Below, one piece after another: positions 17,096-28,859 of a stretch of 64,000 nt of DNA. Made by a program: the position numbers and the translations under genes. Position 1 is the first letter of the stretch. Each line of letters starts with the position of its first letter. The notes under the pieces were generated by a model. It searched no databases and was not told the DNA's origin. It worked only from the letters and a program-made list of their open reading frames with translations. This DNA comes from Agromyces protaetiae (GTDB lineage Bacteria; Actinomycetota; Actinomycetes; Actinomycetales; Microbacteriaceae), in contig NZ_CP133018.1 in NCBI RefSeq assembly GCF_030866785.1, forward strand, positions 1,550,001 to 1,614,000, in the 5' to 3' direction.

Positions 17096-19161
17096 CAGCC
17101 CTCCGCCAGGTAGAGCTGCATCGACCAGCCGGCGACGTCCACCTCGTCGCCCGGCTGCAGCACGGCCGGGGCCGCGCCCGGGACCTCGTGCGCCGAGTCC
17201 CAGAGCTGGATGTACCGTGCGACGGCCGGGCCGCGCGGCTCGGGGAGCACGACCTCGGTCGGCTCGGTCTGCGCGTGCACGACGAGCAGCACGCGGTTCG
17301 GCGGCTCGAGGTCCGGCGTCGACGCGGCGAGATACTGCAGCGTGCGCTCGGTGGGGGAGTCCCAGTCGTCGATGGTCATCGGGATGCCGTCGGCGTTGTA
17401 CCAATCCATGCGGCTCGCGCCGGGCGTTGACGTGCCGAGAACGCCGTAGCGCACCGGACGCAGCGCGGGGTTCTCCGCTCGCAGCCGGATGAGGTGTCTC
17501 GCCGTCTCGAACAGCGCACGCTGCTCGGCCGTGCGGTCCCAGTCGATCCAGGTGGCCTCGGAGTCGAGACAGTACGCATTGTTGTTGCCGCGCTGCGTGC
17601 GCCCCGCCTCGTCGCCGGCGGTGAGCATGGGCACGCCGGCCGAGAGCAGGAGGGTGCCGAGCAGGTTGCGGATGCTCCGGCGCCGGGCCGCGAGGATCTC
17701 GACATCGTCGGTGAACCCCTCGACGCCGTGGTTGTACGACCGGTTCGCGTCCGTGCCGTCGCGGTTGTCCTCGCCGTTGCCCTCGTTGTGCTTCACGTCG
17801 TACGACGTGAGGTCGGCCAGGGTGAAGCCGTCGTGCGCGGTGACGAAGTTCAGGCTCGCGAGCGGCCCGCGCTCGTGCGCGAACGTGTGCGCCGATCCCG
17901 TGAGCCGGCCCGCGAACCGCCCCATGCCGCCCGGGATGCGGCGGTGCTCGCGCTCGTACCGCCGGTCTTCGAGCCAGAACTCGCGCATGCGGTCGCGGTA
18001 GCGGTCGTTCCACTCGCTGAAGCCGGTCGGGAACCGGCCGGTCTGCCACCCGCCGAAGCCGACGTCCCATGGCTCCGCGATGAGCTTGGTCTGCCCGATG
18101 ACGGGGTCCTCGAGCATGCCAAGCAGCAGCGGGTGCCCCGTCTCGAAGTCGCCGTGGTCACCGCGTCCGAGGGTCGCCGCGAGGTCGAGGCGGAACCCGT
18201 CGACGCCGAGCTCGCCCGCCCAGTACCGCAGCGAGTCGAGCACGAGTCGCACCGGGGCCTCGCGCCCGAAGTCGAGCGTGTTGCCGCAGCCCGTGGTGTC
18301 GACGTACCGGCCGTGCGCGTCATGGCGGTAGTAGCTCGCATTGTCGATGCCCCGGAAGCTGTAGGTCGGCCCGGTGCGCCCCTCTTCGGCCGTGTGGTTG
18401 TAGACCACGTCGAGGATCACCTCGAGCCCGGCCTCGTGCAGGCGCTTCACCATGCCGGCGAACTCGCGACGGACCGCAGCCGGACCTTCGGCCTGCGCCG
18501 CCGCGGTCGCCCAGGGTGCGTGCGGGGCGAAGAACCCGAGCGTGTTGTACCCCCAGTAGTTCACCTTGCCCTGCCGGACGAGTCGCTCCTCGGGCACGAA
18601 GGCCTGCACGGGCAGCAGCTCGACGCTCGTCACGCCGAGGTCCGTCAGATATTCGAGCGAGGCGTCGTGCGCGAGCCCGGCATACGTGCCGCGCAGCGCG
18701 GCGGGGATGCGCTCGTTCCGGCGGCTGAAGCCCTTGACGTGCGCCTCGTACACGACAGTGCGATCGAGCGGCACCCGCGGCAGCGCGCTGCCGGCCCAGT
18801 CGAATCCCTCGGCGACGAGCGTGTCGGTGGCGACGCCGCGCCAGGAGCCGTCGTCGGCGCGCGCGAGCCCGCGAGCGTATGGGTCGAGCAGGGCGTGCAC
18901 CGGGTTGAACGCGTGCTCGACACCGGCAGGCCCGTCGACGTGCACGGCGTACCGCGCCCCGGGAACGAGCGCCCGCGAGTCCGCCTGCCACACGCCGTAC
19001 CCGTCGCGCTCGGCCGCCACCCGGTCGACCGCCCATTCGAGATCGTTCGCGTCGAACACGACGAGCTCGACCGAGGTCGCGTGTTCTGACCAGAGCCGCA
19101 GCCGACCGCCGTCCGCGTCCGCGCGGACGCCCAGGTCGTGGAGCGGATCGGCGGCAGGCAT
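17095..19161 (-). CDS. glgX: Glycogen debranching enzyme
   Basis: Hydrolyses alpha-1,6 branch points of phosphorylase-trimmed glucan. The 688-residue protein has an N-terminal CBM48-like domain (LRLWSEHATSVELVVFD), then GH13: VILDVVYNHTAEEG, GVDGFRLDLAATLG with nucleophile Asp near 322, LIAEPWDVG with acid Glu near 362 and VTAHDGFTLADL near 438. QRGNNNAYCLDSEATWIDWD is the GlgX-typical segment. It starts 18 bp from the divergent cysteine desulfurase gene and shares a double promoter with it. It overlaps ybaK by 1 nt. Confidence 0.95.
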   Translation of the reverse strand: MPAADPLHDLGVRADADGGRLRLWSEHATSVELVVFDANDLEWAVDRVAAERDGYGVWQADSRALVPGARYAVHVDGPAGVEHAFNPVHALLDPYARGLARADDGSWRGVATDTLVAEGFDWAGSALPRVPLDRTVVYEAHVKGFSRRNERIPAALRGTYAGLAHDASLEYLTDLGVTSVELLPVQAFVPEERLVRQGKVNYWGYNTLGFFAPHAPWATAAAQAEGPAAVRREFAGMVKRLHEAGLEVILDVVYNHTAEEGRTGPTYSFRGIDNASYYRHDAHGRYVDTTGCGNTLDFGREAPVRLVLDSLRYWAGELGVDGFRLDLAATLGRGDHGDFETGHPLLLGMLEDPVIGQTKLIAEPWDVGFGGWQTGRFPTGFSEWNDRYRDRMREFWLEDRRYEREHRRIPGGMGRFAGRLTGSAHTFAHERGPLASLNFVTAHDGFTLADLTSYDVKHNEGNGEDNRDGTDANRSYNHGVEGFTDDVEILAARRRSIRNLLGTLLLSAGVPMLTAGDEAGRTQRGNNNAYCLDSEATWIDWDRTAEQRALFETARHLIRLRAENPALRPVRYGVLGTSTPGASRMDWYNADGIPMTIDDWDSPTERTLQYLAASTPDLEPPNRVLLVVHAQTEPTEVVLPEPRGPAVARYIQLWDSAHEVPGAAPAVLQPGDEVDVAGWSMQLYLAEG

Positions 19162-19167
19162 GCGCTC

Positions 19168-19174
19168 TAGAGTA
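19168..19174. promoter_or_regulatory. Overlapping back-to-back -10 elements (bidirectional promoter)
   Basis: On the plus strand TAGAGT (19168-19173) is 6 nt before ATG 19180. On the minus strand TACTCT (19174-19169) is 7 nt before ATG 19161. The two hexamers share five base pairs, so both leaderless genes should fire from one symmetric element and compete for polymerase. Confidence 0.6.
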
Positions 19175-19179
19175 GTTCC

Positions 19180-20400
19180 ATGGCGTATCTCGACCACGCC
19201 GCGACGACGCCGATGCTCCCCGAGGCGATCGACGCCCTCACGGCCGCACTCGCCGTGACCGGCAACCCGTCGTCCATCCACAGCGCCGGGCAGCGCGCGA
19301 AGCGCCTGCTCGAGGAATCGCGTGAGCAGGTGGCCGCGACGCTCGGTGCGGACCCCATCGAGGTCGTGTTCACGGGCAGCGGCACCGAGGCCGTGAACCT
19401 CGCGATCAAGGGCCTCTACTGGCGGCGTCAGGCGGATGCCTCGCGGCCTCGCGTGCTCGTGCCGCTCGGCGAGCATCACGCCACGATCGACACGGTCGAG
19501 TGGCTCGCGACGCACGAGGGCGCGTCGCCGGTCGACCTGCCGCTCGACGGCGTCGGACGGCTGCGGCTCGGCGCGCTCGCCGAGGAACTGGGCCGCGACG
19601 AGGCATCCGTCGCGCTCGCGACCATGCTGTGGGCGAGCAATGAGGTCGGCACGCTCCAGCCGGTCGCCGAGGCCGCCGCCCTCGCGGCACGCGGCGGCGT
19701 GCCGTTGCACGCCGACGCGATCGCAGCGTTCGGGCAGGTCCCGATCGACGTGCGCGCCATCAGGCGGGCGACGGATGCTCCGGGTGGCGCCGGACTCGTC
19801 GCCGTGAGCGTGTCCGCGCACAAGATCGGCGGGCCCGCCGGCATCGGTGCGCTGGTGCTCGACCGGTCGGCGCAGATCGAACCGCTGCTGCACGGTGGTG
19901 GCCAGCAGCGTCGAATCCGCTCGGGCACGCAGGATGTGGCGGCGGCCGCCGCGTTCGCGGCTGCGGCGACGGCCGTGGCGGCGCGACTCGATCGCGACGC
20001 GGCACGCATGGCGGCGCTCCGCGACCGGCTCGTGGCGGGCGTCGCGCGACTCGTCCCCGACGCACGGTTGTCGGGCGATCCCGACCCGGCCGGCCGGCTG
20101 CCGGCGAACGCGCACTTCTCGTTCCCGGGCTGCGAGGGCGACTCGCTGCTCTTCCTGCTCGATGCGGCCGGCGTCAACGTGTCGACCGGTTCGGCGTGCC
20201 AGGCCGGCGTGCCGGAGCCGAGTCATGTGCTGCTGGCCATGGGCCGCAGCGAGCCCGATGCACGTGGCGCGCTGCGGATCACGCTCGGGCACGCGTCCAC
20301 CGAGGCCGACGTCGACGCCTTCCTCGCGGCGCTCCCCGACGCCTACGAGCGCGCGTCGCGCGCGGGACTCGCCGCCCGCGCGACCTCGTTCGACCGCTGA
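19180..20400 (+). CDS. Cysteine desulfurase (NifS/IscS family)
   Basis: PLP enzyme that takes sulfur from cysteine as an enzyme-bound persulfide. The 406-residue protein begins MAYLDHAATTPMLPEAIDAL, has the PLP-binding SVSAHKIGGPAGIG (Lys near residue 215) and the sulfur-carrying Cys in STGSACQAGVPEPSHVLLAM (near 340). The downstream neighbour mnmA needs an IscS-type sulfur donor for tRNA 2-thiouridine, so the two likely work together, as in many actinobacteria. It is leaderless, from the bidirectional promoter shared with glgX. No Fe-S scaffold gene is nearby. Confidence 0.93.
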   Translation: MAYLDHAATTPMLPEAIDALTAALAVTGNPSSIHSAGQRAKRLLEESREQVAATLGADPIEVVFTGSGTEAVNLAIKGLYWRRQADASRPRVLVPLGEHHATIDTVEWLATHEGASPVDLPLDGVGRLRLGALAEELGRDEASVALATMLWASNEVGTLQPVAEAAALAARGGVPLHADAIAAFGQVPIDVRAIRRATDAPGGAGLVAVSVSAHKIGGPAGIGALVLDRSAQIEPLLHGGGQQRRIRSGTQDVAAAAAFAAAATAVAARLDRDAARMAALRDRLVAGVARLVPDARLSGDPDPAGRLPANAHFSFPGCEGDSLLFLLDAAGVNVSTGSACQAGVPEPSHVLLAMGRSEPDARGALRITLGHASTEADVDAFLAALPDAYERASRAGLAARATSFDR

Positions 20401-20525
20401 CGCCGCCCCGGGGCATCCGCTCCGCGCCACTTCGCCCCCCTGCGCGCCCGCACGACTGGCGCAGACCCGAACGAACTGGCGCGGAGGCCGAGGTTCGCCC
20501 GAGGCATCCGCCCAGCCGACGCTCG

Positions 20526-20531
20526 TAGACT
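20526..20531 (+). promoter_or_regulatory. Leaderless promoter -10 (TAGACT) of mnmA
   Basis: TAGACT ends 7 nt before ATG 20539 with no Shine-Dalgarno sequence, so mnmA can be expressed separately from the upstream desulfurase gene. Confidence 0.6.
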
Positions 20532-20538
20532 GGAACGC

Positions 20539-21663
20539 ATGCGAGTGCTTGCAGCCATGTCAGGCGGCGTCGACAGCGCCGTCGCCGCGGCGCGCGCCGT
20601 CGAGGCCGGTCACGACGTCGTCGGCGTGCACCTCGCGCTCAGTCGCATGCCGGGCACGCTGCGCACCGGCAGCCGCGGCTGCTGCACCATCGAGGATTCG
20701 ATGGACGCGCAGCGCGCGGCCAACGCGCTCGGCATCCCGTACTACGTGTGGGACTTCTCCGAGCGGTTCAAGGCCGACGTCGTCGACGACTTCATCAACG
20801 AGTACGCCGCCGGCCGCACGCCGAACCCCTGCATGCGCTGCAATGAGCGCATCAAGTTCGCGGCCCTCCTCGAGAAGGCGCTCGCGCTCGGATTCGACGC
20901 GGTCGCGACGGGCCACTACGCGAAGATCACGACGGATGCCTCGGGGCGGCGCGAGCTGCACCGCGCGAGCGCCGAGGCGAAGGACCAGTCGTACGTGCTC
21001 GGGGTGCTCACGACCGAGCAGCTCGCGCACGCGTACTTCCCGCTCGGCGACACACCCTCGAAGGCGCTCGTGCGCGCCGAGGCCGAGCGGCGCGGTCTCT
21101 CGGTCGCGCAGAAGCCCGACTCGTACGACATCTGCTTCATCTCCGACGGGGACACCAAGGGCTGGCTCGCCGAGAAGGTGGGCGAGGCGCCGGGTGACGT
21201 GATCGATCGCAGCGGCGCCGTCGTCGGCTCGCACGAGGGCGCGCACGCGTACACCGTCGGCCAGCGTCGCGGCCTGCGGCTCGGCACGCCCGCGCCCGAC
21301 GGCAAGCCGCGATTCGTGCTCGAGGTGCGGCCCAAGGAGCGGACCGTCGTGGTGGGCCCGAAGGAGGCGCTCGCGACCGCCGAGATCGCGGGGTCGCGGT
21401 TCTCGTGGGCAGGGGCCGACCCGGTCGAGTCCGGTCTCGTCGCCGAGGCGGGGGAGTCCTTCGACTGCGAGGTGCAGATCCGTGCGCACGCGGATCCGGT
21501 GCCCGCGGTCGCGTGGGTTCATGACGGCGAGCTCGTGGTGCGACCCGAATCACCGCTCGACGGTGTCGCCCCCGGCCAGACCGCGGTCATCTATGTCGGT
21601 ACGCGGGTGCTCGGCCAGTGCACGATCGACCGCACCGTGAGCGCGGTGCCGGTCGGCGCGTAG
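20539..21663 (+). CDS. mnmA: tRNA-specific 2-thiouridylase
   Basis: Thiolates U34 of tRNAs for Lys, Glu and Gln using ATP and a persulfide sulfur. The 374-residue protein has the PP-loop [10 protein letters not shown] at residues 9-18, the first catalytic Cys in [12 protein letters not shown] (near 98-101) and the second in [11 protein letters not shown] (near 199). The C-terminal beta-barrel includes [12 protein letters not shown]. All key residues are present and the length is normal. The 138-bp gap from the desulfurase contains two GCATCC motifs and the -10 but no other gene. Confidence 0.96.
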   Translation: MRVLAAMSGGVDSAVAAARAVEAGHDVVGVHLALSRMPGTLRTGSRGCCTIEDSMDAQRAANALGIPYYVWDFSERFKADVVDDFINEYAAGRTPNPCMRCNERIKFAALLEKALALGFDAVATGHYAKITTDASGRRELHRASAEAKDQSYVLGVLTTEQLAHAYFPLGDTPSKALVRAEAERRGLSVAQKPDSYDICFISDGDTKGWLAEKVGEAPGDVIDRSGAVVGSHEGAHAYTVGQRRGLRLGTPAPDGKPRFVLEVRPKERTVVVGPKEALATAEIAGSRFSWAGADPVESGLVAEAGESFDCEVQIRAHADPVPAVAWVHDGELVVRPESPLDGVAPGQTAVIYVGTRVLGQCTIDRTVSAVPVGA

Positions 21664-21949
21664 ATCAACGCCGGCTGCTGGAGGCTCCTGACGGCATCGG
21701 GTATTGATAGAGATACTCGCCCGGACCCGAAGCGACCCAGTCCGCTCAGATGCGAGTGCACGTCATTCTCGCCAGGTCGCCTCGCCGGGTCGACGGGACG
21801 CGGGGTCGCCGGGTCGCGGGGTCGCCGGGGAGCGGGGTCGCCGGGACGAGCGAGCGTCTCCGCCCACGTGTGGGTCGCCGTGCACGGTCCTCGCTGCGGG
21901 GCGTGGTGAGCGCGAGTGTCGCGGGCGCCACATACTCACACGTCAGGGT
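21664..21949. other. Non-coding gap with GC-rich tandem motif
   Basis: This 286-bp gap holds no credible gene. It contains an AT-rich patch at 21700-21718, with GATACT at 21712-21717 that could be a -10. It also contains three near-tandem copies of GCGGGGTCGCCGGG-like sequence between about 21801 and 21844, and ends at the HNH gene stop. Confidence 0.5.
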
Positions 21950-23617
21950 TCACGCCGCGGCCGTCTCTGGTGTGGCGGGCGGACGTGCTGCGCGCGCTGA
22001 CCAGGCTGGTGAGGTGGGGTCGAATCGGGCTCGGCCGCCGAGTCGGGGGTGTTGGGATGGGTCGATGTGGGGTGGTGGGATGAACCAGATTCGGGGTCCG
22101 TCGGTGTGGATGCGCCAGCCTTGGTCGTGGATGCGGTGGTGGCAGCTGGTGCAGAGCATGACGCCGTTTGCGAGGTCGGTGCGGCCGTGGTCTCTGGCCC
22201 ACCATTGGATGTGGTGGGCTTCGGCGTAGGTGATGTTCGCTCCGCAGCAGGCGCATCCGCCGTCGCGTTCCATGAGCGCGATGCGTTGTGGTTTCGTGAA
22301 TAGGCGGGTCGCGCGACCGAGGTCGAGCGGGGCGCTGTCGGCGCCGAGCACGATGGGAATCAGCTCGGCGTCGGCGGCGAGTTTGCGGGCGGTGGCCGCG
22401 GCGATGGGGCGGTCGATGCCGTCGATCTCGGCGAGCCCGGTGCCGGTGCGGAGTGCGTCGAGGCTCATCCGCACGACGATCGTGGTCTTGGGTGCGGTGC
22501 CGGGCGCGGCCGTGCAGCCGAGCGCGTGCTTGGCGAGTTCGGCGAGGGCGTCGGCCTGGAGTTGCGGGATCGATCGTTGATCCGGCACGACCGGCCCGCC
22601 GGTCGCACCACCCGGCCCGTCGAGCCCGGTCGCATCGCTCGTGCCGTCGAGCCCGGTCGTACCGGTCGTGCTGTCGAGCCCGGTCGTACCGGTCGTGCCG
22701 TCGAGCCCGGTCGCATCGCTCGTGTCGTCGAGCCCGGTCGTACCGGTCGTGCCGTCGAGCCCGGTCGTACCGCTCGTCCCGTCGAGCCCGGTCGCACCGG
22801 TCGTGCCGTCGAGCCCGGTCGTGCCGGGCTCGTGAGAGCGGCGTCGGGCGAGCGCGTCGCTGACGAGCGCGTCGAGTGCGGCCTTGATCGGTGCCGCGGT
22901 GACGGGGTCGAGCCGTCCGCGGAGCTGGAACATGCCGTGGCCGTCTTCGTGGAGCGTCAGCGCACGCGCGGCGAACATGCGTTCATCGGCCGGCTGGGCA
23001 CCGTCTTCGTCGAGCCGCGCCTCGGCGGCCTTGACTGCGCGCTGGATGAGCGAGAACGGTTGCCCGTCTGCGAACTCGACCAGTTTCTGCTCGTACGGTT
23101 CGAGCAGGCTCGCCTCGGCGCGGACCTCGACCCGGCGCAGCATGCCCGTGATCGCGGCCGCCGCATCCACGCTCAGCGCGCCGTCATCGAGCGCGCGGCG
23201 CACCGCGGCGAACTTCGCCGGGAGCAGCTCGCCCGTGAACGATGCGCGCGCCCGGGTCGCCTCACCCACGGCCAGCAACCGGGACGCCTCAGCCGGCGCA
23301 CCACCGGTCGCCGCGGCGACCAGCCGTGCGGGCGACGCGTACCCGTGCTGTTTCGCGAGCCCGTCGGCGCCGAACCCGGGCGCGGACCGCTTCGCGACCT
23401 CGTCTGCGGCGCGCGCGAGCACCGCGTCCAGCGAACGCCGCAGCCCCGCCACCTCTTCGACCACCCGGACCAGACCCGGTCCGCTCAACGCCTCGAACTC
23501 GTCACCCACGGCATCAGCACCGACCGCGCCAGCACCGAACGCGGGCAGGCCCCCGGCCCAGGTCTCCGCGAGCGCGCCGAGCCCGGCCCGGAGCCGATCA
23601 AGGGACGAATTCTTCAT
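21950..23617 (-). CDS. DUF222/13E12-type HNH endonuclease-domain protein
   Basis: A 555-residue member of the multi-copy actinobacterial DUF222 plus HNH family. The N-terminal helical DUF222 region ([20 protein letters not shown] and on to about residue 260) is followed by a low-complexity array of nine-residue repeats (about 261-333). A linker with [20 protein letters not shown] leads to the C-terminal HNH fold: [19 protein letters not shown], then [14 protein letters not shown] with the zinc Cys pairs and the catalytic His. The cellular role of the family is unsettled; similarity to mobile repeat genes has been noted. ATG 23617 follows a leaderless-type -10. Confidence 0.9.
   Translation of the reverse strand: MKNSSLDRLRAGLGALAETWAGGLPAFGAGAVGADAVGDEFEALSGPGLVRVVEEVAGLRRSLDAVLARAADEVAKRSAPGFGADGLAKQHGYASPARLVAAATGGAPAEASRLLAVGEATRARASFTGELLPAKFAAVRRALDDGALSVDAAAAITGMLRRVEVRAEASLLEPYEQKLVEFADGQPFSLIQRAVKAAEARLDEDGAQPADERMFAARALTLHEDGHGMFQLRGRLDPVTAAPIKAALDALVSDALARRRSHEPGTTGLDGTTGATGLDGTSGTTGLDGTTGTTGLDDTSDATGLDGTTGTTGLDSTTGTTGLDGTSDATGLDGPGGATGGPVVPDQRSIPQLQADALAELAKHALGCTAAPGTAPKTTIVVRMSLDALRTGTGLAEIDGIDRPIAAATARKLAADAELIPIVLGADSAPLDLGRATRLFTKPQRIALMERDGGCACCGANITYAEAHHIQWWARDHGRTDLANGVMLCTSCHHRIHDQGWRIHTDGPRIWFIPPPHIDPSQHPRLGGRARFDPTSPAWSARAARPPATPETAAA
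22619..22834 (-). repeat. 8 x 27-bp tandem repeat inside the HNH gene
   Basis: Eight 27-bp units, each beginning GTCGAGCCCGGTC on the plus strand, start every 27 bp from 22619 to 22808. They encode T-G-L-D-G-T-(T/S)-(G/D)-(T/A) in frame. Units differ at a few positions, mostly in the last nine bases. Copy-number change would keep the reading frame. Confidence 0.9.
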
Positions 23618-23624
23618 GTCGAGT

Positions 23625-23630
23625 AGTATC
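23625..23630 (-). promoter_or_regulatory. Leaderless promoter -10 (GATACT) of the HNH gene
   Basis: GATACT on the minus strand is 7 nt before ATG 23617; no Shine-Dalgarno sequence. Confidence 0.5.
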
Positions 23631-23717
23631 CACGCACCCACCGACATCGCGGCGCCGACGGGCCTCTGTCGGGTCGCGTTCCCGGTCGAGTTGTATAGCA
23701 GTGGCACCATATGTGGC

Positions 23718-23930
23718 ATGGCCAAGACGACGCTCAATCTCCCGGACGAGCTGAAGCGCGCCATCGAACACGAGGCCATCCGGAAGGGAACGTCTGAAGC
23801 GGAGGTCATCAGGCACGCCCTCCGTCTCACGCTGTGCAAGAACGTGCCGCGACCCCAAGGCGGCGTGTTCGCCGGTCGTGAGCCGATCGCCGATCGCGTC
23901 GACGAGCTTCTCGACGGCTTCGGCGCGTGA
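23718..23930 (+). CDS. vapB: VapB-type antitoxin
   Basis: A 70-residue protein starting [20 protein letters not shown], a ribbon-helix-helix N-terminus typical of VapB/CopG antitoxins, with the second helix region [18 protein letters not shown]. The C-terminal tail ([16 protein letters not shown]) would fold onto the toxin. It overlaps the toxin gene by 4 nt (GTGA), the usual vapBC arrangement. TATAGC at 23694-23699 may be part of the promoter. The antitoxin reads as intact even though the toxin frame is broken. Confidence 0.85.
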   Translation: MAKTTLNLPDELKRAIEHEAIRKGTSEAEVIRHALRLTLCKNVPRPQGGVFAGREPIADRVDELLDGFGA

Positions 23931-24344
23931 TCGTCGACACCAGCGCCCTGCTGGCGTACTTCGACGCGAACGAGCCCGCTCACGACCGGGGTGAGTGAGG
24001 CGATCGATCGCTCGAACGAGATGCTGGTCGTCTCTCCGTACATTCTCGCCGAGCTGGACTACCTTGTGTTCTCCCGGCATGGGAGTGCCGCAGAACACGC
24101 CGTGCTCGCTCAGCTCACGTCGGTCGCCTGGGAGCTCGCCGAGATGTCACTCGCACGACTCGAGTCCGCGCGGGCCATCGTCGAGCGGTACTCCGATCAG
24201 CCGATCGGTCTCGCCGACGCCTCCAACGTCGTGTTGGCGGATGCGTATCAAACCCGCTCGAAGGCGACGCTCGACCGACGGCGCTTCTCGCTCTTGCGGG
24301 TCGCGGATGGACGACCGCCCGTGATCACCCCCGACGAAGGCTGA
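23927..24344 (+). pseudogene. vapC: VapC PIN-domain toxin, frameshifted
   Basis: The N-terminus is read from GTG 23927: [20 protein letters not shown], with the first catalytic Asp, but this frame hits TGA at 23996-23998. The rest lies in the next frame from 23991: [19 protein letters not shown], then AELDYLVF with the catalytic Glu and GLADASNVVLAD with two Asp. Removing one G from the GGGG run at 23988-23991 restores one normal PIN protein of about 138 residues. Without correction, translation from GTG 23991 would lack the first Asp and be inactive. A real mutation or a homopolymer sequencing error are both possible. Confidence 0.85.
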
Positions 24345-24364
24345 GGGGCGTCGGAGGGCGCTCG

Positions 24365-26662
<2,298 letters not shown>

Positions 26663-26701
26663 GCGACGGGCCCGGCGGAACCAGAGCTCAGGAGGCGCCC
26701 C

Positions 26702-28519
26702 ATGGTGAGGGGTCGATCGAGGAAGCCGGCGGGGGAGCCGGGCGAGACATCCGCAGCAGGCGCGGGCGAGGCCGAGACCGCGTCGGCCCAGCCAGCGCCC
26801 CAGCCAGGCGCATCGCGCCGTGACTTCCTGAAGTTCGGCGGCGTCGCGGCCGCCGGCGCCGTGGTCGGCGGGGGCGCGGGGGCGGCCATCGGCGCCGCGG
26901 TCGGCCACGCGAGCGGATTCGCCGAGGGGGCTGATGACTTCACGGCGCTCGCGGCGCGCAGCGAGCCCGGGTTCGACCACCTCGTGGTCGTCATGGGCGA
27001 GAACCGTTCGTTCGACAACCTGCTCGGTTGGCTCTACACGGCCGACACGCTCCCCGCCGGGCAGACCTTCGACGGGCTCGCGTTCGGCGACTACTCGAAC
27101 ACCGCACCCGACGGCACCGTGGTGCCCGTGCACGTCTACGACGGAGCGACCGACTCGATCATGCGCGCGCCCGACCCCGACCCGGGCGAGGAGTATCCGC
27201 ACGTCAACACCCAGCTGTTCGGCATCGTCGACCCGCCCGACAACGCCTCCGTCGAGGTCGGCGACATGGCCGCGCCGTACAACGCGCCCGCGCCCGGTCA
27301 GAAGCCCAAGATGGACGGCTTCCTGCGCGACTACATCATCAACTTCGAGCGTCTGAAGAAGGGCAAACAGCCGACGGCCGACGAGGCGAAGCGGATCATG
27401 GGCGCGTTCTCACCCGACATGATGCCCGTGCTCTCCACGCTCGCGAAGAACTTCACCGTGTTCGACGCCTGGCACTGCGGCGTGCCGTCGCAGACGTTCT
27501 GCAATCGCTCGTTCTTCCACGCCTCGACGTCGCACGGCTTCGTCACCAACCGCGAGAACGGCGGCCACAAGAAGTGGCTCGACGCGCCCGCGTCGCCCAC
27601 GATCTTCAACCGGCTCGAAGAGGCCGGCATCAGCTGGCGCATCTACTTCGACCAGCTGCAGCTCGTCTCCCTCACGGGCGTGCTGCACGCGCCCGCGCTC
27701 GAGCAGTACTGGCGCACCGAACGGTTCGCGACCATGGAGCAGTTCTACGCCGACGTGCAGGGCGGCACGCTGCCCGCCTACGCGTTCGTCGAACCGCGTC
27801 TCGTCTACAACCACAACGACTTCCACCCGCCGGTCGGAAAGCTCAAGGAGTCCGACGTCGACGGCGAAGAGGTCATCGACAGCGCGATCTCCGACGTGCG
27901 TGCCGGCGAGCTGCTCATCCACCAGGTCTACGACGCCATCCGCACGAGTGCGAGCGACTCGGGCTCGAACGCCATGAACACCATGCTGCTCATCACCTTC
28001 GACGAGCACGGGGGCACCTACGACCACGTGCCGCCGCCCGCGGCGACGCCGCCCGAGGTGGACGCACCCGCCGGCGAGATGGGCTTCACGTTCGACCGGC
28101 TGGGGCTGCGCGTGCCCGCGATCGCGGTCTCGGCGTACACCCGGGCCGGCACCGTCATCCACGACGAGATGCACCACGCCGCGGTCATCGCGACCCTCAG
28201 CCGGCTGCACGGCCTGAAGCCGCTCACGCGTCGCGACGAGGGCGCCAACACGCTCTTCACCGTGATCAACAGCGACGAGGCGAGGCATCCGTCGACCTGG
28301 CCCCAGACCAGCCCGCAGTACCTGCCGCCGAATCCGCAGGCCGAGGCGCCGCACCCGGCGCACGCCCACAAGGACAAGCCGCTCAGCCCGCCCGCGAAGG
28401 GCCTGCTGGGCCTGCTCATCGCGAAGTACGGGCACGGCGAACCCGAGCCCGAGACGTACGCCGATGCCTACAATCTGCTGCACACGTACGGCGAAGGACT
28501 CTTCGGGGCGCCCAAGTAG
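26702..28519 (+). CDS. Tat-exported phosphoesterase (phospholipase C/acid phosphatase family)
   Basis: A 605-residue enzyme of the PF04185-type phosphoesterase family. The twin-arginine signal SRRDFLKFGGVAAAGAVVGG (R39, R40) directs folded export. The metal and phosphate site is seen as VVMGENRSFDNLLGWL (near residue 99-106), FDEHGGTYDHVPPP (near 437) and the C-terminal DEMHHAAVIATLSRLHGL. The substrate, a phospholipid or other phosphoester, is undetermined. A strong SD AGGAGG precedes ATG 26702. The promoter of gatC lies across its stop codon. The C-terminus is Pro/Ala-rich. Confidence 0.9.
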   Translation: MVRGRSRKPAGEPGETSAAGAGEAETASAQPAPQPGASRRDFLKFGGVAAAGAVVGGGAGAAIGAAVGHASGFAEGADDFTALAARSEPGFDHLVVVMGENRSFDNLLGWLYTADTLPAGQTFDGLAFGDYSNTAPDGTVVPVHVYDGATDSIMRAPDPDPGEEYPHVNTQLFGIVDPPDNASVEVGDMAAPYNAPAPGQKPKMDGFLRDYIINFERLKKGKQPTADEAKRIMGAFSPDMMPVLSTLAKNFTVFDAWHCGVPSQTFCNRSFFHASTSHGFVTNRENGGHKKWLDAPASPTIFNRLEEAGISWRIYFDQLQLVSLTGVLHAPALEQYWRTERFATMEQFYADVQGGTLPAYAFVEPRLVYNHNDFHPPVGKLKESDVDGEEVIDSAISDVRAGELLIHQVYDAIRTSASDSGSNAMNTMLLITFDEHGGTYDHVPPPAATPPEVDAPAGEMGFTFDRLGLRVPAIAVSAYTRAGTVIHDEMHHAAVIATLSRLHGLKPLTRRDEGANTLFTVINSDEARHPSTWPQTSPQYLPPNPQAEAPHPAHAHKDKPLSPPAKGLLGLLIAKYGHGEPEPETYADAYNLLHTYGEGLFGAPK

Positions 28520-28522
28520 ACT
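28517..28522 (+). promoter_or_regulatory. -10 TAGACT of the gatCAB operon
   Basis: TAGACT overlaps the TAG stop of the phosphoesterase gene. The predicted start near 28529 gives a leader of about 28 nt with GGAG at 28549-28552 before ATG 28557. Confidence 0.55.
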
Positions 28523-28556
28523 CGACACATCCCCACCACGACCCATTCGGAGCAGC

Positions 28557-28859
28557 ATGTCTGAAATCAGTGCGGAGCAGGTCGCGCACCTCGCGAACCT
28601 CGCCCGCATCGCGCTCACCGAGGAAGAGATCGCGCACCTCACGACCGAACTCGGCCAGATCATGCAGGCCGTCGAGCAGGTGAGCCGGGTCGCGACGCCC
28701 GACGTCGAGCCCACGAGCCACCCGATCCCCATGCAGAACGTGTTCCGCGAGGACGTCGTGGGCGACAACGTGCTCACGCCCGCGCAGGCGCTTGCCGGCG
28801 CACCCGAGCGTGACGGCGACCGGTTCGTCGTCTCCGCGATCCTGGGGGAGGAGCAGTGA
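28557..28859 (+). CDS. gatC: Asp-tRNA(Asn)/Glu-tRNA(Gln) amidotransferase subunit C
   Basis: Small subunit (100 residues) that ties GatA to GatB in the complex that converts Glu-tRNA(Gln) or Asp-tRNA(Asn) to the amide. The sequence is typical: [20 protein letters not shown], then [20 protein letters not shown] and the conserved C-terminal [23 protein letters not shown] 28557 has GGAG four nt upstream. The stop overlaps gatA as GTGA, giving a tight three-gene operon. Confidence 0.96.
   Translation: MSEISAEQVAHLANLARIALTEEEIAHLTTELGQIMQAVEQVSRVATPDVEPTSHPIPMQNVFREDVVGDNVLTPAQALAGAPERDGDRFVVSAILGEEQ

Noticed and set aside
21704..22229. Short plus-strand frames after mnmA
   Set aside because: Low complexity, no SD, no domain; they overlap the real HNH gene in antisense.
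22619..22834. CRISPR-like array
   Set aside because: Units are contiguous with no unique spacers and stay in frame inside a coding region; it is a coding tandem repeat.
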